Origin: Paenirhizobium selenitireducens ATCC BAA-1503
GTDB lineage: Bacteria; Pseudomonadota; Alphaproteobacteria; Rhizobiales; Rhizobiaceae
Direction of reading: 5' to 3'
Assembly (NCBI RefSeq): GCF_000518785.1
Contig: NZ_JAEG01000002.1
Location: 186,001 to 250,000 of the forward strand
Length of the DNA: 64,000 bases
Shown here: one piece after another, positions 16,749 to 25,648 of the stretch
Layout: the number at the start of each line of letters is the position of its first letter
Position numbering within the stretch: the first letter of the stretch is position 1
The notes under the pieces: generated by a model
Told to the model about the DNA's origin: nothing
Database searches by the model: none
Seen by the model: the letters and a program-made list of their open reading frames with translations, nothing else
Position numbers and translations under genes: made by a program

Positions 16749-18382
16749 AGCAGGTCCAGCACATAACGCGCGTCGAAGCGGGCATCGAGCACGCCATAGG
16801 TATGGCGCCAGCCGCCGGCGAGGCGCGATTCGAGGAAAGCATCGGCGATCTTGCCCGCTCCTAGCTTGTAGAGTTCGGCCGCGGCCGCCGCCAGCGCCAG
16901 CTGCTCGATCAGCAGGCGGGCCGCCCCCTCATCGCGTTCGGCAAGGGCGGTTGCGGCGCGCAGGACTTCCACCGTCTTCTTGCCCGACGCGCCGAGATCA
17001 CGCTCGAGACCGGCAAAAATCGTCTCGAACAGGTCCTTGCCGCGGCTCAGCACCCGAAGCAGATCGAGCGCCATGACGTTGCCGGAGCCTTCCCAGATCG
17101 CATTGACCGGGGCCTCGCGGTAGTGGCGCGCAATCGGCCGCTCCTCGATATAGCCGCTGCCGCCGATGCACTCCATCGCCTCGTAGATCAGCGCCGGGGC
17201 CATCTTGCAGATCCAGTACTTGACCACCGGCGTCATGACCCGCGCATAAGCGGCATCGACCGCATTCTCGCGGGCCCGGTCGAAGGAATCGGCGAGCTTG
17301 AGGGCAAGGGCCGTGGCGGCGGCGACATCAAGCGCCATGTCGGCCAGCACGCGCGTCATGATCGGCTGGTCGATCAGCTTCTTGCCGAACACCGAGCGGC
17401 CGCGCACATGGTGCACCGCCTCGGCCATCGAGGCGCGCATGATGCCGGCGGACGCCAGCGCGCAATCGAGGCGGGTCAGCGTCACCATGTCGAGGATCGT
17501 GCGGATGCCGTCGCCGGGCGTGCCGAGCAGGAAGCCGAAGGTCTCGGAAAACTCCACTTCGGACGAGGCGTTGGAGCGGTTGCCGATCTTGTCCTTGAGA
17601 CGCTGGAACTCCAGACCGTTGGCCGAGCCGTCTTCGAGCAGGCGCGGCACCAGGAAGCAGCCCATGCCGTCCTTGGTCTGGGCGAGCATGACGAAGGCGT
17701 CGCTCATCGGCGCCGACATGAACCACTTGTGGCCGGAGAGGCGATAGATCCCCTCGCCCACCCGCTCGCCGGACGTGGTGTTGGCACGCACATCCGTGCC
17801 GCCCTGCTTTTCCGTCATGCCCATGCCGATGGTGACCGCAGTCTTCTGCATGGCCGGCTTGTTGGACGAATCATATTTGCGCGACAGGATCTTCGGCGCC
17901 CATTCCTTCTGCACGTGCGGCGAGGCAACGAGGGCCGCGACCGAGGCACTGGTCATGGTCAGCGGGCAGAGATGGCCGCATTCGAGCTGGGCGGTGAGGA
18001 AAAACCGCACAGCGCGGGCCAGATGCTCGTGGCCGCGCGCTTCGGTCTGGTTTTCCCAGACGGAGGAATGCAGGCCGACCGACATGGAGCGACGCATCAG
18101 CGCATGCCAGGCCGGATGAAACTCGACGACGTCGAGCCGCTCGCCGCGAACGCCGTGGGTGCGCAGCTGCGGCGGGCTCTGGTTCGCCATGCGCGCCAGT
18201 TCCTGTGCCTCGTGTGAGGTCACGTATTTGCCGATGACGTCGTATTCCTCGCGAAGTCCGCGTGACAGCGAGGCGGTCAGGTCGACCAGCAGCGGATCGG
18301 AGCGATAGGCATTGATACCGGACCAGGGTTTCGGCTGGTTCAGTTCTGCGAGCTTTTCTTCAGTCCGGTTCATTGGGGTCAT
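16730..18382 (-). CDS. AidB-like acyl-CoA dehydrogenase family protein
   Basis: 550 residues, longer than ordinary acyl-CoA dehydrogenases (about 380) and the length of the AidB branch. It has an N-terminal AidB extension (NQPKPWSGINAYRSDPLL), the FAD-binding middle domain (TIGMGMTEKQGGTDVR, LSGHKWFMSAPMSDAF), and a C-terminal helical domain with ECIGGSGYIEE followed by an extra tail. AidB in E. coli is an alkylation-response flavoprotein; rhizobial members are often called isovaleryl-CoA dehydrogenases without proof. ATG 18382 has AGAGGA upstream. Confidence 0.92.
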   Translation of the reverse strand: MTPMNRTEEKLAELNQPKPWSGINAYRSDPLLVDLTASLSRGLREEYDVIGKYVTSHEAQELARMANQSPPQLRTHGVRGERLDVVEFHPAWHALMRRSMSVGLHSSVWENQTEARGHEHLARAVRFFLTAQLECGHLCPLTMTSASVAALVASPHVQKEWAPKILSRKYDSSNKPAMQKTAVTIGMGMTEKQGGTDVRANTTSGERVGEGIYRLSGHKWFMSAPMSDAFVMLAQTKDGMGCFLVPRLLEDGSANGLEFQRLKDKIGNRSNASSEVEFSETFGFLLGTPGDGIRTILDMVTLTRLDCALASAGIMRASMAEAVHHVRGRSVFGKKLIDQPIMTRVLADMALDVAAATALALKLADSFDRARENAVDAAYARVMTPVVKYWICKMAPALIYEAMECIGGSGYIEERPIARHYREAPVNAIWEGSGNVMALDLLRVLSRGKDLFETIFAGLERDLGASGKKTVEVLRAATALAERDEGAARLLIEQLALAAAAAELYKLGAGKIADAFLESRLAGGWRHTYGVLDARFDARYVLDLLYPAAS

Positions 18383-18449
18383 GCCGATCCTCTAGCGGAA
18401 ATCGATTCGTTTTACATGGGGACCGCGCTTCTATCCACATAGCATATGC

Positions 18450-18485
18450 TTGCCCCCCGGCCCGGCCTTCTTTATAGACCGCGTG
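18450..18485 (+). promoter_or_regulatory. Predicted sigma-70 promoter of pyrB
   Basis: TTGCCC (18450-18455) and TATAGA (18473-18478) are spaced by 17 bases, with a start near 18485 and an AGGAGG ribosome site shortly before the pyrB ATG. Confidence 0.5.
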
Positions 18486-18504
18486 ACATCTCAGGAGGGC
18501 GTCC

Positions 18505-19461
18505 ATGGTCTTCTTTCCCCATCGCCATCTCATCGGCATCAAGGGTCTGACCGAGCAGGATATTACCTATCTGCTCGACAGGGCCGACGAAGCCGTAAAA
18601 ATCAGCCGCCAGCGGGAGAAGAAGACTTCCACGCTTCGCGGCCTCACCCAGATCAACCTCTTCTTCGAAGCCTCGACGCGGACCCAGTCCTCGTTCGAGC
18701 TGGCCGGAAAACGCCTTGGCGCCGACGTGATGAACATGTCGGTCGGCAACTCGTCGGTGAAGAAGGGCGAGACCCTGATCGACACGGCCATGACGCTGAA
18801 CGCCATGCGCCCCGACGTGCTGGTGGTGCGCCATTCCTCGGCCGGTGCTGCCGCGTTGCTGGCCCAGAAGGTCGCCTGCTCCGTGGTCAATGCCGGCGAC
18901 GGCCAGCATGAACATCCGACCCAGGCTCTGCTGGACGCGCTGACCATCCGTCGCGCCCGGGGCAAGCTGTCGCGCATCATCGTGGCGATCTGCGGCGATG
19001 TGCTCCACTCGCGCGTCGCGCGCTCCAACATTCTTCTGCTCAACGCCATGGGCGCACGGGTGCGGGTCGTCGCGCCCGCGACGCTGTTGCCCTCGGGCAT
19101 TGCCGACATGGGGGTCGAGGTCTTCCACGACATGAAGGAAGGCCTGAAGGACGCCGACGTGGTGATGATGCTGCGGCTGCAGCGCGAGCGCATGGCCGGC
19201 GCCTTCGTGCCGTCGGTCCGCGAATACTTCCACTTCTACGGTCTCGACGCGGAAAAGCTGAAGGCCGCGAAGGAAGACGCCCTCGTCATGCATCCCGGCC
19301 CGATGAACCGCGGCGTCGAGATCGCCTCGGAAGTGGCAGACGGTCCGCAGAGCGTCATCGAACAACAGGTGGAAATGGGCGTCGCCGTTCGCATGGCGGT
19401 CATGGAGGCGCTGTTGATCTCGCAAAACCAGGGTCCGCGTAGCGAAGGAATGGGCGCATGA
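18505..19461 (+). CDS. pyrB: Aspartate carbamoyltransferase catalytic subunit
   Basis: Second step of pyrimidine synthesis: carbamoyl phosphate plus aspartate to carbamoyl aspartate. It has 318 residues, a normal length. The carbamoyl-phosphate motif STRTQSSFE, the VVRHSSAGA loop, [12 protein letters not shown] and [10 protein letters not shown] are all intact. The next gene overlaps by 4 bases (ATGA), and its product lacks dihydroorotase active-site residues, suggesting a PyrB-PyrC' holoenzyme as in Pseudomonas. Confidence 0.97.
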   Translation: MVFFPHRHLIGIKGLTEQDITYLLDRADEAVKISRQREKKTSTLRGLTQINLFFEASTRTQSSFELAGKRLGADVMNMSVGNSSVKKGETLIDTAMTLNAMRPDVLVVRHSSAGAAALLAQKVACSVVNAGDGQHEHPTQALLDALTIRRARGKLSRIIVAICGDVLHSRVARSNILLLNAMGARVRVVAPATLLPSGIADMGVEVFHDMKEGLKDADVVMMLRLQRERMAGAFVPSVREYFHFYGLDAEKLKAAKEDALVMHPGPMNRGVEIASEVADGPQSVIEQQVEMGVAVRMAVMEALLISQNQGPRSEGMGA

Positions 19462-20747
19462 ACCGGCCGCTCGTCTTCAAGAATGTCCGTATCGTCGATC
19501 CGTCCCGCCAGCTCGACACCATCGGCGCGATCATCGTCGGCGAAGACGGTCGCGTGCTGGCCGCCGGTGCCGACGCACTGAACCAGGGTGCGCCGGACGG
19601 CGCCGAAGTCCGCGACTGTGCCGGTCTCACCGCCGTTCCGGGGCTGGTCGACGCCCGCGTCTTCGTCGGCGAACCGGGCGCCGAACACCGCGAGACGATC
19701 GCCTCGGCGAGCCGGGCGGCTGCAGCCGGCGGGGTCACCTCCTTCATCATGATGCCGGACACCGATCCGGTGATCGACGACATCGCGCTGGTCGAATTCG
19801 TCAAGAAGACGGCCCGCGACAAGGCCGTCGTCAATGTCTATCCGGCAGCGGCGCTGACCAAGCACCTTGCCGGCGAGGAAATGACCGAGATAGGCCTGCT
19901 GCAGGAAGCCGGCGCCGTCGCCTTCACCAACGGCCGCCACGGGCTTTCCGACACGCTGGTGCTGCGCCGGGCGATGACCTATGCCCGCGAATTCGGCGCG
20001 GTCATCGACCTCGAATCTCGCGAAAAATATCTCGGCAACGGCGTGATGAACGAGGGGCTGTTCGCCAGCTGGCTCGGGCTTTCCGGTGTGCCGCGCGAAG
20101 CGGAGATCATCCCGCTCGAACGCGATCTGCGCATCGCCGGTCTGACACGCGCCAAGTTTCACGCCGCAAAGATCTCCGTGCCTGAGTCGGCAGAAGCGAT
20201 CCGCGTGGCGCGCGGCCGCGGCGCCAGGGTCACCTGCGGCATCTCGATCAATCATCTGGCGCTCAACGAGAACGACATCGGCGAATACCGCACCTTCTTC
20301 AAGCTGACGCCGCCGCTGCGGGCCGAAGACGACCGCATGGCCATGGTCCAGGCGATCGCCGACGGCACCGTCGACATCATCGTGTCGTCGCACGATCCGC
20401 AGGACGTCGATACCAAGCGGCTGCCCTTCGCCGACGCAGCCGACGGTGCGATCGGCCTCGAGACCATGCTGTCTGCGGCACTGCGCCTGCATCACAGCGG
20501 CCACGTGCCGCTGATGCGGCTGATCGATGCCATGTCGACGCGCCCGGCCGAGATCTTCGGTCTCGACGCCGGCTCGCTCCGGCCCGGTTCGAAGGCCGAC
20601 ATCACGCTGATCGACCTCGACGAACCGTGGCTGGTCGCCAAGGAACTGCTGTTGTCGCGGTCGAAGAACACACCCTTCGAGGATGCCCGCTTCTCCGGCC
20701 GCGCGGTCGCGACCTATGTCGCCGGCAAGTGCGTGCATTCGCTCTAA
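19458..20747 (+). CDS. pyrC: Dihydroorotase-like protein without catalytic metal ligands (PyrC')
   Basis: 429 residues of the amidohydrolase superfamily, full length and colinear with class I dihydroorotase, but key residues are replaced. Where active enzymes read D-x-HxH-LREPG, this one has Asp65-Ala-Arg67-Val-Phe69-Val-GEPG, so both metal-binding histidines are lost. The FSDDG bridging region is FTNGR (near 156-160), PHH is INH (264-266), and the catalytic DHAPH reads Ser311-His-Asp-Pro-Gln315. It is therefore probably a non-catalytic partner of PyrB, stabilising the transcarbamoylase, and a true PyrC should be encoded elsewhere. It overlaps pyrB by 4 bases. Confidence 0.93.
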   Translation: MNRPLVFKNVRIVDPSRQLDTIGAIIVGEDGRVLAAGADALNQGAPDGAEVRDCAGLTAVPGLVDARVFVGEPGAEHRETIASASRAAAAGGVTSFIMMPDTDPVIDDIALVEFVKKTARDKAVVNVYPAAALTKHLAGEEMTEIGLLQEAGAVAFTNGRHGLSDTLVLRRAMTYAREFGAVIDLESREKYLGNGVMNEGLFASWLGLSGVPREAEIIPLERDLRIAGLTRAKFHAAKISVPESAEAIRVARGRGARVTCGISINHLALNENDIGEYRTFFKLTPPLRAEDDRMAMVQAIADGTVDIIVSSHDPQDVDTKRLPFADAADGAIGLETMLSAALRLHHSGHVPLMRLIDAMSTRPAEIFGLDAGSLRPGSKADITLIDLDEPWLVAKELLLSRSKNTPFEDARFSGRAVATYVAGKCVHSL

Positions 20748-20768
20748 AAGAACCAAAGGGGAGCTCAG

Positions 20769-21386
20769 GTGGCCAGCGTCAATTTTCTTGCAATCGGATG
20801 GCCGGCGCTGATCGCCGTGCTGAGCCTCGGCTACCTGCTGGGTTCGATCCCGTTCGGCCTGCTGCTCACCCGCATGGCCGGCCATGGCGACCTGCGCTCG
20901 ATCGGCTCCGGCAATATCGGCGCGACCAACGTTCTGCGCACCGGCAACAAGAAGCTTGCCGCCGCAACCCTCCTGCTCGATGCGCTGAAGGCGACTGTCG
21001 CCGCGGTCATCGCCCAGGCGGTGTTCGGCCAGAACGCCGGCCTCATCGCCGGCTTTGCTGCCTTCATCGGCCACCTCTTCCCGATCTGGCTCGGCTTCAA
21101 GGGCGGCAAGGGCGTCGCCACCTATATCGGCACGCTGCTTGGCGTCGCGCCGCTGATGGTAGCCGTCTTCGCGGTGGTGTGGCTGACGCTCGCATTCGTG
21201 ACCCGCTACTCCTCGCTGTCCGCCCTGGTTGCAACCCTTGTCATTCCGGTTGTGTTGTGGATACTGGGCACTCGTGACGCGGCCCTGGTCACAGCCGTCA
21301 TGACGGCCATCACCTACTGGCGGCACAAGGCCAATATCGAACGACTGATCGCGGGAACCGAGAGCAAGATCGGCAAAAAGGGATGA
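20769..21386 (+). CDS. plsY: Glycerol-3-phosphate acyltransferase PlsY
   Basis: Inner membrane enzyme that transfers an acyl group from acyl-phosphate to glycerol-3-phosphate, the first step of phospholipid synthesis. It has 205 residues and about five membrane segments. Signature motifs are GSIPFG, the [15 protein letters not shown] segment and [10 protein letters not shown]. The start is GTG 20769 after GGGGAGCTCAG. It lies 21 bases after pyrC and 4 bases before dprA, in one apparent operon. Confidence 0.96.
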   Translation: MASVNFLAIGWPALIAVLSLGYLLGSIPFGLLLTRMAGHGDLRSIGSGNIGATNVLRTGNKKLAAATLLLDALKATVAAVIAQAVFGQNAGLIAGFAAFIGHLFPIWLGFKGGKGVATYIGTLLGVAPLMVAVFAVVWLTLAFVTRYSSLSALVATLVIPVVLWILGTRDAALVTAVMTAITYWRHKANIERLIAGTESKIGKKG

Positions 21387-21390
21387 GGTC

Positions 21391-22542
21391 ATGCCGGAGC
21401 CAGGCGCAAGACGGACAGGGATTGCGCTGAACGACCGGCAAAGGATCAGTTGGCTGAGACTGATCCGAAGCGACAATGTAGGCCCCGCGACCTTTCGCGA
21501 TCTCATCAATCATTTCGGCACGGCGGAAACCGCGCTTGCCATGCTGCCGGAGCTTTCCCGGCGCGGCGGTTCGACGCGCGCGATCCGCATTGCCACCGAG
21601 GCGGAAGCCGAACAGGAACTGGAGACGGCCGCACGCTTCGGCGCGCGCTTTCTCGGCATCGGCGAACCGGACTATCCCACAGCGCTGCGACAGATCGACG
21701 GGGCGCCGCCGCTGCTGGCGGTGAAGGGCGACCTTTCGGCGGCAAGCCTGCCCGCCGTCGGCGTGGTCGGTTCGCGCAATGCCTCGATCAGCGGGGCGAA
21801 ATTCGCCGCGCTCATGGCGCGCGACATCGGGCGGGCGGGCTACGCCATCATCTCCGGCCTGGCACGCGGCATCGACACCGCCGCCCATCGCGCGAGCCTC
21901 GAGACCGGCACGATCGCCGCCATGGCCGGAGGGCTCGACCGGCCCTACCCGCCGGAAAACATCGACCTCCTGCGCGAGATCTGGGACGGCCGGGGACTGG
22001 CGATCTCCGAAATGCCCTTTGGCTGGGAGGCGCGCGCCCGCGACTTTCCCCGCCGCAACCGCCTGATCGCCGGCGTCGCCCTCGGCGTGGTCGTCGTCGA
22101 GGCGGCGGCGCGCTCCGGTTCGCTGATCACCGCCCGGCTCGCCGGCGATTTCGGCCGGCTCGTCTTTGCCGTACCCGGCTCACCGCTCGATCCACGCTGC
22201 GAAGGCACGAACGGCCTGTTGAAGGACGGCGCAACCGTGACGACGCGGCCGGACGACGTACTGCAGGCGCTCGCGCCGCTGACCGCGATCGATCTCTTCT
22301 CCGGCCGTGAAGCGGATGAACCGGGCGGCAGCGAGGAGCATGGAATGGCTCCGCCGCCGAGCGACAGCGATCGGGCGCGCATCACCGATGCGCTGGGGCC
22401 AACACCGGTGGAAATCGACGACATCGTCCGCCATACCGGGCTCGCACCTTCCGCAGTCTATCTGGTTCTGCTGGAACTCGATATCGCCGGCCGGCTACAC
22501 CGGCATCCGGGTGGGCTTGTTTCCATTGCGATGATGGATTGA
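21391..22542 (+). CDS. dprA: DNA-processing protein DprA
   Basis: Loads RecA on single-stranded DNA during transformation. It has 383 residues: an N-terminal helical (SAM-like) region, the Rossmann-type DprA domain with VVGSRNAS, ISGLARGIDTAAHR, ENIDLLREI, RNRLIAGVA and GSLITARLA motifs, and a C-terminal winged-helix domain (about 325-380). It is common in non-competent species too, so competence is not implied. Its last 48 bases overlap the convergent 75-codon gene. Confidence 0.96.
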   Translation: MPEPGARRTGIALNDRQRISWLRLIRSDNVGPATFRDLINHFGTAETALAMLPELSRRGGSTRAIRIATEAEAEQELETAARFGARFLGIGEPDYPTALRQIDGAPPLLAVKGDLSAASLPAVGVVGSRNASISGAKFAALMARDIGRAGYAIISGLARGIDTAAHRASLETGTIAAMAGGLDRPYPPENIDLLREIWDGRGLAISEMPFGWEARARDFPRRNRLIAGVALGVVVVEAAARSGSLITARLAGDFGRLVFAVPGSPLDPRCEGTNGLLKDGATVTTRPDDVLQALAPLTAIDLFSGREADEPGGSEEHGMAPPPSDSDRARITDALGPTPVEIDDIVRHTGLAPSAVYLVLLELDIAGRLHRHPGGLVSIAMMD

Positions 22543-22722
22543 CAGCGACCGACGCCCCATCTGCAGGTCGCCAGCCTCCACATAGGCCATCTCGATCAGG
22601 TAACAGAGCATCTCGGCCCCCTCGTTCTCGGCGACCATGCGCAGCTCGCCGAGCATCTGCCGGATATAGGCTATGTTTTCTCCCGTGCGCGACTCGCCAC
22701 CGTTCGCCGTTTTCGAGACCAT
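22495..22722 (-). CDS. Small protein of unknown function, convergent with dprA
   Basis: 75 residues with a mixed helical composition (ENIAYIRQMLGELRMVAENE, AEMLCYLIEMAYVEAGDL) and a short basic tail. It looks like one of the small helical hypothetical proteins common in rhizobia, but I cannot name a family. ATG 22722 follows GGTGGGAA; a further in-frame start at 22737 is possible. The last 48 bases overlap the dprA 3' end on the other strand. Confidence 0.65.
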   Translation of the reverse strand: MVSKTANGGESRTGENIAYIRQMLGELRMVAENEGAEMLCYLIEMAYVEAGDLQMGRRSLSIHHRNGNKPTRMPV

Positions 22723-22964
22723 GTTTCCCACCCGCAATTACCGCGCGATGCGGTTGTACCCTAGTTGCGAAAACGATAGTGCCTATTATCTTAAATTGCA
22801 ATCTACCGCGAATCTACATCTGGTTGCATCGCGTTGCATATGGGAGAAAATCCCGCTGCCCCCTTGACCGCGGCCGAATCCCCCTCCATGTCGGGGAACC
22901 GGTTTTCGGGGTCAGGCCGCAAAGGCCCGGATGAAAAGCCTTTTCCGTAGTACAGAGAAACGCA

Positions 22965-25646
22965 ATGGATGTCGTAGTCGTAGAATCTCCGGCCAAGGCC
23001 AAGACGATCAACAAGTATCTGGGTCCCGGCTACAAAGTGTTTGCATCCTTCGGTCACGTGCGCGATCTGCCGGCCAAGGACGGATCCGTGCGCCCCGACG
23101 ATGACTTTGCCATGGACTGGGAAGTCGATGCGGCGTCGGCCAAGCGGATGAAGGACATTTCCGACGCCATGAAGGGCGCCGACGGCCTCATTCTTGCAAC
23201 CGACCCGGATCGCGAAGGTGAGGCGATTTCCTGGCATGTGCTCGATCTTCTCAAGAAGAAGAAGGTGATCGGCGACAAGCCGGTCAAACGCGTCGTCTTC
23301 AACGCCATCACCAAGAAGGCGGTACTGGACGCGATGGCGCATCCGCGCGACATCGACGGCGCGCTGGTCGATGCCTATCTCGCCCGCCGCGCGCTCGACT
23401 ATCTCGTCGGGTTCAACCTCTCGCCGGTGCTGTGGCGCAAGCTGCCGGGCGCCCGCTCGGCCGGCCGCGTGCAGTCGGTGGCGCTGCGCCTGGTCTGCGA
23501 TCGCGAGACGGAAATCGAGCGCTTCGTCGCCGAGGAATACTGGAACATTTCCGCGCTGCTCAAGACGCCGCGCGGCGATGAGTTCGAGGCAAGGCTCGTC
23601 TCGCATCTCGGCAAGCGCATCCAGCGCAATTCGGTGACCAACGGCGACCAGGCGGGCGGCATCAAGACGCTGCTCGAGGGCGCCAAATATGTCGTCGACA
23701 GCGTCGAGGCAAAGCCCGTCAAGCGCAATCCCGGGCCGCCTTTCACGACGTCGACGCTGCAGCAGGCTGCCTCCTCCAAGCTCGGCTTTTCGGCTTCGCG
23801 GACCATGCAGGTCGCCCAGAAACTCTATGAAGGCATCGACATCGGCGGCGAGACCGTCGGTCTCATCACCTATATGCGTACCGACGGCGTGCAGATGGCG
23901 CCCGAAGCGATCGACGGCGCCCGCGCCGCCGTTGCCGACCAGTTCGGTCCGCGCTACGTGCCGGAGAAGCCGCGCTTCTATTCGACCAAGGCAAAGAACG
24001 CCCAGGAAGCGCACGAAGCCATTCGCCCGACCGACTTCAATCGCTCGCCCGACAAGGTGCGCCGCTTCCTCGACGCCGACCAGATGCGTCTCTACGACCT
24101 GATCTGGAAGCGCGGCATCGCCAGCCAGATGGCATCCGCGGAAATCGAGCGCACCACGGTCGAGATCCTCGCCGACAACAATGGCGAAAAGGCCGGCCTG
24201 CGCGCCGTCGGCTCGGTCATCCGCTTTGACGGTTTCATCGCCGCCTATACCGACCAGAAGGAAGAGGGCGAACCGGCAGAGGATGGCGACGACGAAGGCC
24301 GCCTGCCCGAGATCAATGCGCGTGAAGCGCTGGCCAAGCAGAAGGTCAACGCAACCCAGCATTTCACCGAGCCGCCGCCGCGCTATTCGGAAGCGACGCT
24401 GATCAAGAAGATGGAAGAGCTCGGCATCGGCCGCCCCTCCACCTATGCCGCGACGCTGAAAACGCTGAGCGACCGCGAATATGTGACGATCGACAAGCGC
24501 AAGCTGATCCCGCATTCCAAGGGGCGACTGGTAACGGCTTTCCTCGAGAGCTTCTTCACCCGCTACGTCGAATACGATTTCACTGCCGACCTTGAGGAAA
24601 AGCTCGACCAGGTCTCGGCCGGCGAGCTGAACTGGAAGGATGTGCTGCGCGACTTCTGGACGAATTTCTTTGCCCAGATCGAGGACACAAAGGAACTGCG
24701 CGTCACCAATGTGCTCGACGCGCTGAACGAGACTTTGGCACCGCTGGTCTTCCCGAAGCGCGAGGACGGTTCCGACCCGCGCATCTGCCAGGTCTGCGGC
24801 ACCGGCAACCTGTCGCTGAAACTCGGCAAGTACGGCGCCTTCGTCGGCTGCTCGAACTATCCGGAATGCAGCTTCACCCGTCAGCTCTCCTCCGAAGGCG
24901 GCGCGGATGCCGAGGCGTCCGGATCGAACGAACCGAAAGCGCTCGGCAAGGACCCGACGACGGGCGAGGAAATCACCCTGCGCAGCGGCCGCTTCGGACC
25001 TTACGTCCAGCGCGGCGACGGCAAAGAGGCCAAGCGCTCCTCGCTGCCCAAGGGCTGGACCCCGGACAGCATCGATTTCGAGAAGGCTCTGTCGCTGCTT
25101 TCGCTGCCGCGCGAGGTCGGAAACCATCCCGAGACCGGCAAGATGATCTCCGCCGGCCTCGGCCGCTACGGACCCTTCATCCTGCATGATGGCACCTATG
25201 CCAACCTCGACAGCATCGAGGACGTGCTTTCGGTCGGTCTCAACCGCGCCGTCACCGTTCTGGCGGAAAAGCAGAGCAAGGGCCCCGGCGGGCGCGGGCG
25301 GACGGCTGCCGCCCTCAAGGAAATCGGGGAACATCCCGACGGCGGCGCGATTACTGTTCGCGATGGCAAATATGGTCCCTATATTAACTGGGCGAAGGTC
25401 AACGCCACGCTGCCGAAGGGCAAGGACCCGCAGTCGGTGACGCTGGAGGAGGCGCTACTCATGATCGCCGAAAAGGCGGGCAAGAGCGGCACCAAGAAGA
25501 CCGCAGCGAAAAAGGCTCCGGCCAAGGCCGCGGCAAAGCCGAAGGCCGTCAAGGCCAAGGCCGCCGACGCCACCGAGGCGAAGCCGAAGAAGACAACTGC
25601 CGCCAAGCCGAAGGCCAAGGCGGCACCAAAGACGAAGAAGAGCTAG
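22965..25646 (+). CDS. topA: DNA topoisomerase I
   Basis: Type IA topoisomerase that relaxes negative supercoils. It has 893 residues. The TOPRIM domain opens with VVVVESPAKAKTINKYLG and carries TDPDREGE (79-86); the nucleophile is Tyr303 in GLITYMRTDG. After the core comes a single four-cysteine zinc ribbon (CQVCGTGN...GCSNYPEC), several topo C-terminal repeats (SGRFGPYVQRGDG, GLGRYGPFI, DGKYGPYI) and a Lys/Ala/Pro-rich tail of about 65 residues. It is followed 2 bases later by rnr. Confidence 0.98.
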   Translation: MDVVVVESPAKAKTINKYLGPGYKVFASFGHVRDLPAKDGSVRPDDDFAMDWEVDAASAKRMKDISDAMKGADGLILATDPDREGEAISWHVLDLLKKKKVIGDKPVKRVVFNAITKKAVLDAMAHPRDIDGALVDAYLARRALDYLVGFNLSPVLWRKLPGARSAGRVQSVALRLVCDRETEIERFVAEEYWNISALLKTPRGDEFEARLVSHLGKRIQRNSVTNGDQAGGIKTLLEGAKYVVDSVEAKPVKRNPGPPFTTSTLQQAASSKLGFSASRTMQVAQKLYEGIDIGGETVGLITYMRTDGVQMAPEAIDGARAAVADQFGPRYVPEKPRFYSTKAKNAQEAHEAIRPTDFNRSPDKVRRFLDADQMRLYDLIWKRGIASQMASAEIERTTVEILADNNGEKAGLRAVGSVIRFDGFIAAYTDQKEEGEPAEDGDDEGRLPEINAREALAKQKVNATQHFTEPPPRYSEATLIKKMEELGIGRPSTYAATLKTLSDREYVTIDKRKLIPHSKGRLVTAFLESFFTRYVEYDFTADLEEKLDQVSAGELNWKDVLRDFWTNFFAQIEDTKELRVTNVLDALNETLAPLVFPKREDGSDPRICQVCGTGNLSLKLGKYGAFVGCSNYPECSFTRQLSSEGGADAEASGSNEPKALGKDPTTGEEITLRSGRFGPYVQRGDGKEAKRSSLPKGWTPDSIDFEKALSLLSLPREVGNHPETGKMISAGLGRYGPFILHDGTYANLDSIEDVLSVGLNRAVTVLAEKQSKGPGGRGRTAAALKEIGEHPDGGAITVRDGKYGPYINWAKVNATLPKGKDPQSVTLEEALLMIAEKAGKSGTKKTAAKKAPAKAAAKPKAVKAKAADATEAKPKKTTAAKPKAKAAPKTKKS

Positions 25647-25648
25647 AT

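Noticed and set aside
19236..21509. 757-codon minus-strand open frame over pyrC and plsY
   Set aside because: Antisense shadow of a tightly packed plus-strand operon.
22803..25334. 843-codon minus-strand open frame over topA
   Set aside because: Antisense shadow; topA motifs are complete on the other strand.
25490..25640. Lys/Ala-rich repeat at the topA 3' end
   Set aside because: Low-complexity basic tails are normal for alphaproteobacterial TopA; not a mobile or tandem repeat of note.
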